From NCBI RefSeq assembly GCF_017654485.1, contig NZ_CP061091.1, positions 1,687,501 to 1,751,500 on the forward strand: a stretch of 64,000 nucleotides of DNA. The letters run 5' to 3'. Below, piece by piece: positions 10,870 through 20,972 of the stretch. Under the pieces are notes generated by a model. It saw nothing but the letters and a program-made list of their open reading frames with translations, was not told the DNA's origin and made no database searches. Each line of letters opens with the position of its first letter. The first letter of the stretch is position 1. The position numbers and the translations under genes were made by a program. Source of the stretch: Roseomonas marmotae. Lineage in GTDB: Bacteria > Pseudomonadota > Alphaproteobacteria > Acetobacterales > Acetobacteraceae.

Positions 10870-10909
10870 TTCCGTGATCGTGCTTGCAACACAACGATGC
10901 ATCACGGAA
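10870..10909. promoter_or_regulatory. 9-bp inverted repeat between tRNA and GGDEF gene
   Basis: TTCCGTGAT (10870-10878) and ATCACGGAA (10901-10909) are perfect arms separated by 22 bases. The repeat lies 35 bases past the tRNA and 43 bases before the chosen start of the diguanylate cyclase gene. It could be an operator, a leader hairpin or an end-of-transcript structure for the tRNA; no T-run follows. Confidence 0.35.
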
Positions 10910-10952
10910 ATTGCGGCCCACCGCCGGGACTGGCGGCAGGTCGGGGTGCCGC

Positions 10953-12572
10953 ATGCCTTCAGCCATCCATCAGAATCTGGATGCCATCGCTCCGACCCGG
11001 GCAGCGGGCCGTGACGCATGGCCTCTCTGGCTGAGGCGAGAAACAGGCGCCGAGCCCTGGCTGCCAGCCTGGTGCCGTGGCCGCAGCCTGTTCTTCTGGG
11101 GTATGGCGAATCTCTCGGTCCTGCTGGCCTATCTGGTGCTTGGTTGTGCCGTCGGCCGGTTCTTCGCCGCCTTCGGCCTCTTCCCCGCTCCCATCTGGCT
11201 GCCGGCCGGGCTGGCGGCGACGGCCAGCATGATGGGGGGCGCGCGCCTCCTGCCGGGTGTCTTCCTCGGCTCCTTCCTGGTCAATGCGCTGGCTTTCGAG
11301 GCCCCGCCCACGGTGGCGGCGGCTATTTCCCTGGGCAATGCCCTGGGGCCGCTGGCGGGCGCCATGCTGACGCGCCGGCTGCGCCCGGCCACAGGCCTGT
11401 TCACGCGCTTCAGCGGCGTAGTGGCCTTCATCATCGGGCTGGTGCTGCTGCATGCCCTGCTCACCGCCAGCATCGGCACGCTTTCCCTGCTGAGCCTGGG
11501 CGGCCTGCCCTGGCAGGATGCCTGGGGCACCTGGGCCGGCTGGGTGCTCTGCGATGCCGGCGGCACCTTCTATTTCGCTCCCTCCCTGGCGCTTTGGCTG
11601 GGGCTGGAGCGGGTGCCGCCGGCGCCCGGCCGTGCCGCCGGCGGTGCCCAGGGGATGCTGTTCCTGGATGGCGCCGTCTGGCTGGCCACGGCGGGGCTGG
11701 CCGTGCTGGTCTTTTCCATCAATCTGCCGGACCGCCTGCCTTCCGCGCAGCTGGTCTTTCTGCTGGCGGTGCCGCTTTCCTGGGTCGCGCTGCGGATCTC
11801 GCTGCGCGCGGCCTATACGCTGCTGACCATCCTCTGCGTCATCGCCTCGGCCGGCACGGTCGCGGGCCTCGGACCCTTCCAGGGTCCGGGCGTGGCCAAT
11901 CCGATGCAGTCGGCCAGCATGTTGATCGTGCTCTGCGCCATGAACGTGCTGACCCTGATGGCATTGGTGAGTGAGCGGCGGGAGGCTGAATGGGCCCTGG
12001 CCGACGCCAATCGGACCCTGGAATACCGGGTGGCCGAGCGAACGGAGCAGCTCCGGCGGCTGGTCGGGACGGATGCGCTGACAGGGATCGCCAACCGCCG
12101 AGGCTTCCTGGAACAGGCGGAGCGGGCGCTGGTGGCATCACGGGGCCAGGGCAGGCCGTTCTCGCTGATCACCTTCGATCTCGACCATTTCAAGGCCATC
12201 AATGACTGCGCCGGCCATGCCGGTGGCGACGCCGTGCTGCGCGCGGTCGCCCGGCGTTGCCAGGAGGCGCTGCGGGCGGAGGATCTCCTCGGCCGTCTGG
12301 GAGGCGAGGAATTCGCCATCGCCCTGCCTGGCGTGGACCGCGCCGGCGCCCTGGCCCTGGCCGAGCGGCTGCGCCAGGTGCTGCGGGAGGTGCGGCCCGG
12401 CTTCGCCTTGCCTGGCCACTACCTGTCCGCCAGCTTCGGCATCGCCGTCCGGCAGCCGGGGGAGGGGCTGAACAGTCTGCTGCTGCGGGCCGATGGTGCC
12501 CTCTATGCCGCCAAGAATGCCGGCCGCGATCAGGTGCACGAGGCGAGGGGGAATGACCCGGCCGCCGCCTGA
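10953..12572 (+). CDS. MASE1-type membrane sensor diguanylate cyclase (GGDEF)
   Basis: A protein of about 539 residues. The N-terminal half has around eight hydrophobic helices in a MASE1-like arrangement (NLSVLLAYLVLGCAVGRFF, then PIWLPAGLAATASMM). A short coiled stretch, LEYRVAERTEQLRRLVGTDA, leads into a GGDEF domain with TGIANRRGF, FDLDHFKAINDCAGH and active site LGRLGGEEFAIAL. GGEEF is a functional variant, so c-di-GMP synthesis is expected. No EAL domain is present. The start is uncertain: 10953 was chosen, 10884 and 11104 are also in frame, and none has a strong ribosome binding site. Confidence 0.85.
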   Translation: MPSAIHQNLDAIAPTRAAGRDAWPLWLRRETGAEPWLPAWCRGRSLFFWGMANLSVLLAYLVLGCAVGRFFAAFGLFPAPIWLPAGLAATASMMGGARLLPGVFLGSFLVNALAFEAPPTVAAAISLGNALGPLAGAMLTRRLRPATGLFTRFSGVVAFIIGLVLLHALLTASIGTLSLLSLGGLPWQDAWGTWAGWVLCDAGGTFYFAPSLALWLGLERVPPAPGRAAGGAQGMLFLDGAVWLATAGLAVLVFSINLPDRLPSAQLVFLLAVPLSWVALRISLRAAYTLLTILCVIASAGTVAGLGPFQGPGVANPMQSASMLIVLCAMNVLTLMALVSERREAEWALADANRTLEYRVAERTEQLRRLVGTDALTGIANRRGFLEQAERALVASRGQGRPFSLITFDLDHFKAINDCAGHAGGDAVLRAVARRCQEALRAEDLLGRLGGEEFAIALPGVDRAGALALAERLRQVLREVRPGFALPGHYLSASFGIAVRQPGEGLNSLLLRADGALYAAKNAGRDQVHEARGNDPAAA

Positions 12573-12596
12573 ACCCGCTTACGCTTGGCGTAGGGC

Positions 12597-12619
12597 GCCC
12601 CGGTGGCTAGAACCGGGGC
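12597..12619 (+). terminator. GC-rich hairpin between GGDEF gene and ettA
   Basis: GCCCCGGT (12597-12604) pairs with ACCGGGGC (12612-12619) around a 7-base loop. It lies 24 bases after the GGDEF stop and 29 bases before the ettA start. There is no T-run, so it may be a weak terminator or a leader structure of ettA. Confidence 0.3.
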
Positions 12620-12648
12620 CGAACCTCTCGCCGGAATAGTGTCGCGCC

Positions 12649-14324
<1,676 letters not shown>

Positions 14325-14325
<1 letters not shown>

Positions 14326-14870
14326 TGGACGGTGGCTGGGGGGGCGATGCCCCCCATGTGGTGCGCACGGACCGGCTGGTCCTGCGCCCCGTCTGCCCCG
14401 CGCATCTGGACGACCTCATCCGTCTGAAGGGGGATGAGGCCGCCTTCGGGCTGATGCTGCACGGCACCCGCAGCGCGGCGCGCACGGCTGAGGAATTGCA
14501 GGACGACATGGCCTTCTGGGCCGTGCGTGGCTACGGCACCTGGGCGGTGCACCGGGCGGAGGATGACGCCTTCCTGGGTATCGTCGGCTTGATGGAACGG
14601 CCGGATGGGCGCGGCATCGCGCTGCGCTTCTCGCTCTGGCCATGGTCGCGCGGCAAGGGCTACGCGCGGGAAGCCGCGCGGGCGGTGCTGGAATTCGGCC
14701 ATGCAGCCGGGCTCTCGCGCATCATCGCCGTGGCGCGGGAGAGCAACCTGGCGTCCCGCGCCGTGCTGACCGACCTCGGCCTGCGCGAATGCGACCACTA
14801 CATGCATCAGGAATACCCGATGCGCGTCTATGAAAGCCTGCGGCCGCCGTTGGCGCGGCAGCGGGCCTAG
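14325..14870 (+). CDS. GNAT family N-acetyltransferase (RimJ/RimL type)
   Basis: A 181-residue acetyltransferase similar to those that modify ribosomal protein or other N-termini. It has the opening strand VVRTDRLVLRPVCPAHLDDL, the core WAVHRAEDDAFLGIVGLMER, the acetyl-CoA loop WSRGKGYAREAARAVLEFG and the C-terminal SNLASRAVLTDLGLRECDHY. The ATG at 14325 overlaps the ettA stop by one base, so translational coupling is likely; a GTG one codon earlier is also possible. Its last four bases overlap the convergent PAS-GGDEF-EAL gene. Substrate unknown. Confidence 0.88.
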
Positions 14871-16681
14871 AACAGGACCCGGCCGGGTGGGGATGCTCGC
14901 CCGGCCGCCGCTCCGGCACTGGCGGGGATCTGTGCCGAGGATGGGTTGACGATCTCGGCCTCTGGCACCGCCGGCAGCCCTTCTGCCGCGTCGCGCAGCC
15001 AGGGCCCCAACTCGGATGCCGGGTGGGGGCGGCCGAAGAAATAGCCCTGGCCGAGATCGCAACCCATGGAGGCGATTCGCCGCATGGTGCTGGCGTCCTC
15101 GATCCCCTCCGCCGTGGTGCCCAGACCCAGCGCCCGCGCCAGCCCGATGATGGCGGAGACATAGCGCCCGCTCTCCGGCGCCGAGGCCAGGGCGACGACG
15201 AAGCTGCGGTCGATCTTGAGCCGGTCCACCGCCAGTTCCTTCACCATCCGCAGGCTGGCATAGCCGGTGCCGAAATCGTCCAGCGCCACGCGGATGCCGG
15301 CCTCCCGCAGCATTCCCAGCAGCCGCTTGGCGGTGCCGAGGTCATGGACGATGCCGGTCTCCGTCACCTCCAGCTCCAGCCGCAGCGGGCTGAGCCCGGT
15401 CTCGGACAGGATGTTCAGCACGGTCCCGGAGAGGGCGGCATCCTGCAGTTGCAGCGGTGACATGTTGACGGCGATCTTCAGCCCGTCCGGCCACTGGGTG
15501 GCGTCGTGGCAGGCCTGGCGCAGCAGGTCGTTGAAGAGCGGCGAGATCAGCCCGCCAAGCTCGGCATGGGTAATGAATTCCGAGGGCGGCAGCACCCCCC
15601 GGTCCGGATGCTTCCAGCGCGCCAGGACTTCCAGCCCGATCAGCCGCCGGCTGCGCAGATCCACCAGCGGCTGGTAATAGGGGATGATCTCGCCCGCCGT
15701 GATCGCCTGCCGCAGCCGCACCTTGAAGACGGTCTTCTCGCGCAGCTCCTCTTCCATCTCGCTGGCGAAGAAGAAGTAGCGGCCAGGGCCGGCGCGCTTG
15801 GCATGGTCCATCGCCATATCGGCGGTGCGCAGCAGGTTCTGGCTGTCATGGCCCTGTTCCGGGCAGCGGGAGATGCCGATGCTGGCGCCGATCTCGGCGA
15901 CCAGATCCTCGGTCACCACGGGGGCGGCCATCACCTGCAGGATATGCTCGGCCAGCTCGGCCGCCAGGTGGCCATCGGCCAGCAGAATGGCGAATTCATC
16001 GCCGCCCAGCCGCGCCACCATGGCCCCGGCCGGGGCTTCCTGCCGCAGGCGGGAGGCGACCACGGTCAGCACCGCGTCGCCGGCGGAATGGCCATGGATA
16101 TCGTTGATAGGCTTGAAGTTATCGAGATCGATGAAGAGCAGGGCGCAACGCGCGCCCTTCGCCAGCATCGCCTCCACTCCTGCCAGGAAAGCGCGACGAT
16201 TTGGCAGGCCGGTCAGTTCATCGGTGCTGGCAAGCTGCTCAACCCGCGCCTCGTTCAGCTTCTGCTGGGTGATGTCGCGCACGACCGCGACGATCTCGCG
16301 CGGTTCGCCGGTCACGGGGTCGCGCACCAGCCGCAGGCTCGACTCGACCCAGGCGGTCCGGCCATCGGAGCGGATGATGCGGTTCACGCCCCGGCGGTCG
16401 CCGTGCCCTTCGGCCACCGCGCGCATCCGCTCCCGCACCGGTTCCAGGTCGTCGGGGTGCACATAGACGAAGGTGGAGACGCCCATGATCTCCTCGGGCT
16501 CATAGCCGAGGATGGTGCGGCAGGCGGGGGAGACGTAGGTGCGCGTCCCGTCGAGTGCGAGGAGCACGATCATGTCGCTGGCATTCTCGGCCAGCAGGCG
16601 GAACAGGCGGTCGCTGTCGCGCCCGGCCTGGGCCTCCTTGGCCCATCCATTCCGTACCAAGGTGGCTAGCCGCCCGAGCAT
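14867..16681 (-). CDS. PAS-GGDEF-EAL cyclic-di-GMP signalling protein
   Basis: A 604-residue soluble protein. A PAS domain spans about residues 22-145 (LLAENASDMIVLLALDGT, ILGYEPEEIMG, AVVRDITQQ). The GGDEF domain follows (STDELTGLPNRRAFLAG and VARLGGDEFAIL, with the active-site motif intact), then an EAL domain with EVLARWKHP, MSPLQL, LELEVTETG, DDFGTGYASL and LKIDRSFV. The EAL motif reads EVL, a tolerated variant. The catalytic residues E, N, E, D-D and K all appear present, so both synthesis and breakdown of c-di-GMP are possible. No transmembrane segment is seen. A short palindrome lies 34 bp upstream. Confidence 0.93.
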   Translation of the reverse strand: MLGRLATLVRNGWAKEAQAGRDSDRLFRLLAENASDMIVLLALDGTRTYVSPACRTILGYEPEEIMGVSTFVYVHPDDLEPVRERMRAVAEGHGDRRGVNRIIRSDGRTAWVESSLRLVRDPVTGEPREIVAVVRDITQQKLNEARVEQLASTDELTGLPNRRAFLAGVEAMLAKGARCALLFIDLDNFKPINDIHGHSAGDAVLTVVASRLRQEAPAGAMVARLGGDEFAILLADGHLAAELAEHILQVMAAPVVTEDLVAEIGASIGISRCPEQGHDSQNLLRTADMAMDHAKRAGPGRYFFFASEMEEELREKTVFKVRLRQAITAGEIIPYYQPLVDLRSRRLIGLEVLARWKHPDRGVLPPSEFITHAELGGLISPLFNDLLRQACHDATQWPDGLKIAVNMSPLQLQDAALSGTVLNILSETGLSPLRLELEVTETGIVHDLGTAKRLLGMLREAGIRVALDDFGTGYASLRMVKELAVDRLKIDRSFVVALASAPESGRYVSAIIGLARALGLGTTAEGIEDASTMRRIASMGCDLGQGYFFGRPHPASELGPWLRDAAEGLPAVPEAEIVNPSSAQIPASAGAAAGRASPPGRVLF

Positions 16682-16715
16682 TACGTCCGACCCTTCGATA
16701 CCGCCACGCGCCGCC

Positions 16716-16731
16716 CTTATTTATAAATAAG
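16716..16731. promoter_or_regulatory. AT-rich 16-bp perfect palindrome
   Basis: CTTATTTATAAATAAG is a perfect 8+8 palindrome and one of the most AT-rich spots in a very GC-rich window. It lies 34 bp upstream of the PAS-GGDEF-EAL start and 45 bp past the end of the ABC permease gene. It could be a regulator site or contain the -10 region of the signalling gene. Confidence 0.4.
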
Positions 16732-16776
16732 AACGCGACGATGTATCATTCCCAGGCGATGCGCGGCGAGTAGGTT

Positions 16777-17583
16777 TCACCGGTTTCGCCTCAGGCGCAA
16801 ACTCCGAACCCCCAGCATGGCACCGCCGATGACGGCGAAGGAAAGGGCAGTGGAGGCCGTGCCCAGCGCGTAGAGCACCGGGTTGGTAACGGTGGTGGTC
16901 ATCCCCAGGATCTCCAGCGGCAGGGTGTTGCCCGAACCCGCGGTCAGCAAGGTGCGGGCGAATTCGTCGAAGGAGAGGGTGAAGCCGAACAGGGCGATCC
17001 CCACCACGCCGGGCGCGATGATGGGCAGGACAACGTAAAGAAACCCTTGCCACGGCGTCGCGCCGAGGTCGCGCGCCGCTTCTTCCCAGGAGCGATCGAA
17101 GCGGTTGAAGACGGCGAGGACGATCAGGAGGCCAAAGGGCAGCGTCCAGGTCAGCTGCGCGCCGAAGGCCGAGGAATACCAGGACGGCTCCCATTCCATC
17201 AGCGTGAAGAGAAGCCCCACGCCCAGGCTGACCAGGATGGAGGGCACGATCAGGCTGGCCAGCGTCAGGTAGAAGAGCGCGCCGCCGCCGGGGAAGCGGT
17301 GGCGGAAGGCCATGCCGGCAGCCAGCGAGATCAGCACGGTGGAGATCGTGACCATCGCCGCCAGCCCGAGGGATCGCTTCAACGACGCGCCGATATCGCC
17401 GACCGCCTGCGTGGCGAAAAGCCGCCCGAACCAGTGCAGGGAGACGCCGTTCATCGGGAAGGTCAGCCCGCCATCCGGTCCCTGGAAGGAGAGGATGGTG
17501 ATGGTGAGCGTCGGCCCGTAAAGGAAGGCGAGGAAGGCGGCGAAGAGCAGCGTCAGCAGGATGCGCCCGAGGCGTCCAGGCAC
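16777..17583 (-). CDS. ABC transporter permease, spermidine/putrescine type (PotC-like)
   Basis: A 268-residue inner-membrane permease with six predicted helices, starting MPGRLGRILLTLLFAAFLAF. The cytoplasmic coupling loop EEAARDLGATPWQGFLYVVL is the EAA motif that contacts the ATPase. The segment YGPTLTITILSFQG is typical of PotC-like proteins. It is the last gene of a four-gene minus-strand operon (ATPase, binding protein, permease B, permease C) and lies three bases after the preceding permease gene. Polyamine-type substrates are inferred from family only. Confidence 0.9.
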   Translation of the reverse strand: MPGRLGRILLTLLFAAFLAFLYGPTLTITILSFQGPDGGLTFPMNGVSLHWFGRLFATQAVGDIGASLKRSLGLAAMVTISTVLISLAAGMAFRHRFPGGGALFYLTLASLIVPSILVSLGVGLLFTLMEWEPSWYSSAFGAQLTWTLPFGLLIVLAVFNRFDRSWEEAARDLGATPWQGFLYVVLPIIAPGVVGIALFGFTLSFDEFARTLLTAGSGNTLPLEILGMTTTVTNPVLYALGTASTALSFAVIGGAMLGVRSLRLRRNR

Positions 17584-17586
17584 GGA

Positions 17587-18438
17587 TCACAACTCCTTGC
17601 GGATGTCGATGGCGCGCAGGATCGCGGCCATCAGCAGCAGCACCATCACCAGCAGGCCCACCGCATTGGCGGCGGCCGCGGGATATTGCATCAGCCCGAT
17701 CTGGTTGCTGATCATCAGCCCGACCGAGGCGCTCTGCCCGCCGCTCATCAGGCGCACGGTGGCGAAGTCGCCCATCACCAGCACGATGACGAAGATGCTG
17801 CCGATGCCGATGCCGGGTTTGCAGAGCGGCAGGATCACCACCCAGAGCGTCTGCCAGAAGCCGGCGCCGGCGTCGCGCGCCGCCTCCAGCAGCCGCCGGT
17901 CGATCCGCATCATGGTGTTGAAGATCGGCACCACCATGAAGAGCGTGTAGAGATGCACGAAGGCCAGCACGACGGCGAAGTCTGAGAAGAGCAGGAATTC
18001 CAGCGGCTGGTCGATCGCGCCCATGCTGATCAGCGCCTGGTTCATCAGCCCGTTGCGGCCGAGGAAGGGGACCCAGGCGATCATGCGGATCAGATTGCTG
18101 GTCCAGAAAGGCACGGTGCAGAGCATGAAGAGCACCATGCGTGTCATCTCGCCCTGGACGACGAAGGCCAGGTAGTAGGCCAGCCAGAAGCCGATGGCGA
18201 AGGTGATGGTCCAGACTGTTCCAGCATACCACAGCGTCTTGCCATAGGTCCGCCAGGTGACGGCGGAGCCGAAGGCTTCCTCGTAGTTGGTCAGGACGAA
18301 ATCCGGGATCAGGGCGAAGGCGCTGTAGTCGTAGAAGCTGACGACGACGATCATCGCCATCGGCAGGACCAGGAAGATGGCCAGCACCAGCGCCAGGGGC
18401 GCCGCCTGCAGCCAGGAGAAAAGCGCAGAGCGGCGCAT
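17587..18438 (-). CDS. ABC transporter permease, spermidine/putrescine type (PotB-like)
   Basis: A 283-residue inner-membrane permease. It begins with a helix (APLALVLAIFLVLPMAMIVV) followed by VSFYDYSAF, characteristic of PotB-type permeases. The EAA loop is LLEAARDAGAGFWQTLWVVI. The C-terminus ends LLMAAILRAIDIRKEL. It pairs with the downstream PotC-like permease to form the channel. It lies 10 bases after the binding-protein gene. Confidence 0.9.
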   Translation of the reverse strand: MRRSALFSWLQAAPLALVLAIFLVLPMAMIVVVSFYDYSAFALIPDFVLTNYEEAFGSAVTWRTYGKTLWYAGTVWTITFAIGFWLAYYLAFVVQGEMTRMVLFMLCTVPFWTSNLIRMIAWVPFLGRNGLMNQALISMGAIDQPLEFLLFSDFAVVLAFVHLYTLFMVVPIFNTMMRIDRRLLEAARDAGAGFWQTLWVVILPLCKPGIGIGSIFVIVLVMGDFATVRLMSGGQSASVGLMISNQIGLMQYPAAAANAVGLLVMVLLLMAAILRAIDIRKEL

Positions 18439-18448
18439 CCGTTGGTCC

Positions 18449-19717
18449 TCAGGCGGCGATGAACTCGTTCCACTTCGTGACGAGGTAGCGGTCCTCCGTC
18501 ATGACGGAATTCCAGCAGACCACCTTGCCCATCCGCTCCTCGAAGCCGCCGCCGTCGCGCACCGCACCGGCCCTTTCCATCACCTTGCCGTCGGGGGAGA
18601 GGATGTCGCCGGTGGCCGGCCTGCCTTCCATCCAATAGCCCCACTCATTCTCGGACATATTCGCCTTCGCCGTCTCCAACACCGCCGAGTAGTAGCCCTG
18701 GCGGTTGAGGAAGGCGCCGCACCAGCCGGAGAGATACCAGTTCATGTATTCATAGGCGGCATCGAGCTGCAGCCCGGTCAGGTGCCGCATCAGCCCGAGG
18801 CCGGAGCCCCAGGCGCGGTAGCCCTCGGCCAGCGGCTGGTAGACGCAGGGCACGCCGCGCGAGCGCACCGCCGCCACGGCCGGCGACCACATGGATTGGA
18901 TGATCACCTCGCCCGAGGCCATCAGGTTCACGCTCTCGTCGAAGCTTTTCCAGAAGGCGCGGAACTGCCCGGCGCGCTTCTGCTCGATCAGGAAGGCGAT
19001 GGTCTTGTCGATCTCGGCGCGGGTCATGTTGCCCTTGTCGCCGTATTGGATGATGCCGGCGCTCTCGGCCACCATGGCCGCATCCATGATGCCGATGCCC
19101 GGGATGTTCAGGATGCTGGCCTTCCCCTTGAAGGCCGGGTCGATCAGGTCCTTCCAATGGGTGATCGGGCGCCCCACCAGATCCGGGCGGATGCCCAGCG
19201 TGTCAGCGTTGTAGACCGTGGGCATCAGCGTCATCAGTTCGGTGCGCCTGCCGGCGAAGCCCTTGGCGTCCCTGCTCTCGACGAAGCCGACGGAGAAGGG
19301 CGAGGTGCCCTGGCCCATCTCGCTGTCCGCCGTCAGCCTGCCGGTGGTGAAGACCGGCACGATCTTGTCCATCAGCTTGATGCGCGTGGTGTCGATCGGC
19401 TGCATCGCGCCGGTCGGATAGACCTTCTTAATGCTGAAATACTCGATATCCGCGATATCGAAGCTGCGCGCCTGCGTGGCCGCGCGCTGCGCCACGGCAT
19501 CGGTATCCGTCACCGTCAACTGCAGCGTGAAGCCCAGATCCTTCTTCACCTGCTCGGCGATCGGGTTGAGGCCGGAGACGCCGGTGCCGATCTGGCGCAG
19601 CGTCACATCCTTGATGTTCTGTGCCCAGATGGTGGGGAAGCCGGTGACGGCACCGCTGCCCAAGGCGGCGCCACCCAGCGCCAGCACGCCGCGACGGGTG
19701 AGGGTCGTCTTGCTCAT
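18449..19717 (-). CDS. ABC transporter substrate-binding protein, Tat-exported, PotD-like
   Basis: A 422-residue extracytoplasmic binding protein. The signal MSKTTLTRRGVLALGGAALG has an RR pair and ends near WAQ, suggesting export by Tat. The body has PotD-type features: WKDLIDPAFKGKASILN, ASGEVIIQSMWSPAVAAVRS and YEYMNWYLSG. At about 390 mature residues it is longer than E. coli PotD (about 325), so the ligand may not be a polyamine. The ATG at 19717 has GAGG just upstream; an earlier in-frame ATG at 19750 lacks signal features. It belongs to the four-gene importer operon. Confidence 0.87.
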   Translation of the reverse strand: MSKTTLTRRGVLALGGAALGSGAVTGFPTIWAQNIKDVTLRQIGTGVSGLNPIAEQVKKDLGFTLQLTVTDTDAVAQRAATQARSFDIADIEYFSIKKVYPTGAMQPIDTTRIKLMDKIVPVFTTGRLTADSEMGQGTSPFSVGFVESRDAKGFAGRRTELMTLMPTVYNADTLGIRPDLVGRPITHWKDLIDPAFKGKASILNIPGIGIMDAAMVAESAGIIQYGDKGNMTRAEIDKTIAFLIEQKRAGQFRAFWKSFDESVNLMASGEVIIQSMWSPAVAAVRSRGVPCVYQPLAEGYRAWGSGLGLMRHLTGLQLDAAYEYMNWYLSGWCGAFLNRQGYYSAVLETAKANMSENEWGYWMEGRPATGDILSPDGKVMERAGAVRDGGGFEERMGKVVCWNSVMTEDRYLVTKWNEFIAA

Positions 19718-19756
19718 ATCCTCAGTCCTTCTGTTGTCGTCAGGCAGCATCGAAAG

Positions 19757-20782
19757 TCAGTTGGCCTGGGGCAGGGGGTGCGCGTCGGCGGCGTCCCATC
19801 CCAGGGTCGCGGCCACGCCGGGGCTGACCGGTGCGGCGTGGAACACGGCGTCGGGCAGCATGGCCTCGGCGGTCTGGCCATCCTGAGCGGCCAGCACCAC
19901 GCGCACGGCGGCGCCCTGGTATTCGATAGCGGCGACATGCCCGGCCAGCCGGCCGCCGCCGAGGCGGCAGCGGTCGGTGCGGATGGCGAAGTGCCCTTCC
20001 GGCAGATTCAGCACGTTGTGGCCGCCGATGAAGCGGGCGACGAAGGCACTGGCCGGCTTCTCGAAGACTTCCCGCGGCGGGGCCGCCTGGGCGATGCGGC
20101 CGCCTTCCATCACCACGGCAATGTCGGACAGGGCCATGGCCTCATCCTGCCCGTGGGTCACATGGATGAAGGTAATGCCCAACTCCCGCTGCAGCCGCTT
20201 CAGCTCCTCCCGCATCTGCGTCCGCAGGAAGGGGTCGAGCGCGGAGAGCGGCTCGTCGAGCAGCAGCACGCGGGGGTGGGTGATCAGCGCCCGCGCGAGG
20301 GCCACCCGCTGCTGCTGCCCGCCGGAGAGCTGGCTGGGCAGGCGCGCGGCCATGGATGAAAGCTGCACGAGGTCCAGGAATTCCTGCGCCTGCCTCAGCC
20401 GCTCGGCCTTGCCCATGCCGCGCATCCGCAGGCCGAAGGCCACATTCTCCAGCGCCGTGAGGTGCGGGAAGAGCGCGTAGCTCTGGAACATCATGGCCGT
20501 CCCGCGAGCGGCGGGCGGCAGGTCCGTCACGTTGCGGCCGCCCAACAGGACATCGCCTTCCGTGACCGCCTCATGGCCCGCGATCATCCGCAGGGTGGTG
20601 GTCTTGCCGCAGCCGGAGGGGCCGAGCAGGCAGCAGTAGCTGCCGCTGGGGATGGCCAGGGAAATGGCATCCACCGCCACCGCGCCCCTGGCATAGCGCT
20701 TGGTGACGCTGATCAGTTCGACATCCGCTCGCAAGGCCAGCCCCGTCGTTCTGTTTCGGGAACGGCTATGCAAGCCCTGCAC
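19757..20782 (-). CDS. ABC transporter ATP-binding protein, spermidine/putrescine type (PotA-like)
   Basis: The ATPase that powers the importer encoded downstream. Walker A GPSGCGKT is at residues 54-61, the signature LSGGQQQR at 152-159 and Walker B VLLLDEP at 172-178, with the switch His in FIHVTHGQ. After about residue 250 comes a TOBE-like C-terminal domain (FAIRTDRCRL, then AAIEYQGAAVRVVLAAQDGQ). The GTG at 20782 gives 341 residues, but the first 19 look unlike the family; a TTG at 20734 would begin LRADVELISV and may be the true start. First gene of the operon. Confidence 0.9.
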   Translation of the reverse strand: MQGLHSRSRNRTTGLALRADVELISVTKRYARGAVAVDAISLAIPSGSYCCLLGPSGCGKTTTLRMIAGHEAVTEGDVLLGGRNVTDLPPAARGTAMMFQSYALFPHLTALENVAFGLRMRGMGKAERLRQAQEFLDLVQLSSMAARLPSQLSGGQQQRVALARALITHPRVLLLDEPLSALDPFLRTQMREELKRLQRELGITFIHVTHGQDEAMALSDIAVVMEGGRIAQAAPPREVFEKPASAFVARFIGGHNVLNLPEGHFAIRTDRCRLGGGRLAGHVAAIEYQGAAVRVVLAAQDGQTAEAMLPDAVFHAAPVSPGVAATLGWDAADAHPLPQAN

Positions 20783-20972
20783 CAGCTCGGGTTCGTCGGT
20801 TTTGTTCAGCTTAAGCCGGTTGCGTGCCTTCCGGTTGTGCAGTCATGCTGAAACCCCGCCTTTCTGCATGGCAGGGTTGAGCGAGTCGTATTTTTGCGAA
20901 GTTCTGACCAATTTTGGTGATGCGCTCGCTCCCGAACGCGTTATTGGGCTTTCAGAACGGGAGGGCCGAGAG

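Noticed and set aside
10762..10909. Integration site of a mobile element at the tRNA 3' end
   Set aside because: No integrase, no direct repeat of the tRNA 3' end and no change in gene character downstream.
16738..16773. Short ATG frame of 11 codons between the palindrome and the permease gene
   Set aside because: Too short and without ribosome binding site; no reason to call it a gene.
17047..20359. His/Asp-rich long frames opposite the ABC importer genes
   Set aside because: They are the reverse strand of membrane and ATPase genes; no homology features, no ribosome binding sites.
20783..20972. Small gene or RNA between the importer operon and the methyltransferase gene
   Set aside because: Only an ACCAA-TT-TTGGT repeat (20907-20918) is seen and no coding frame with a start signal; it is best read as a divergent promoter region.
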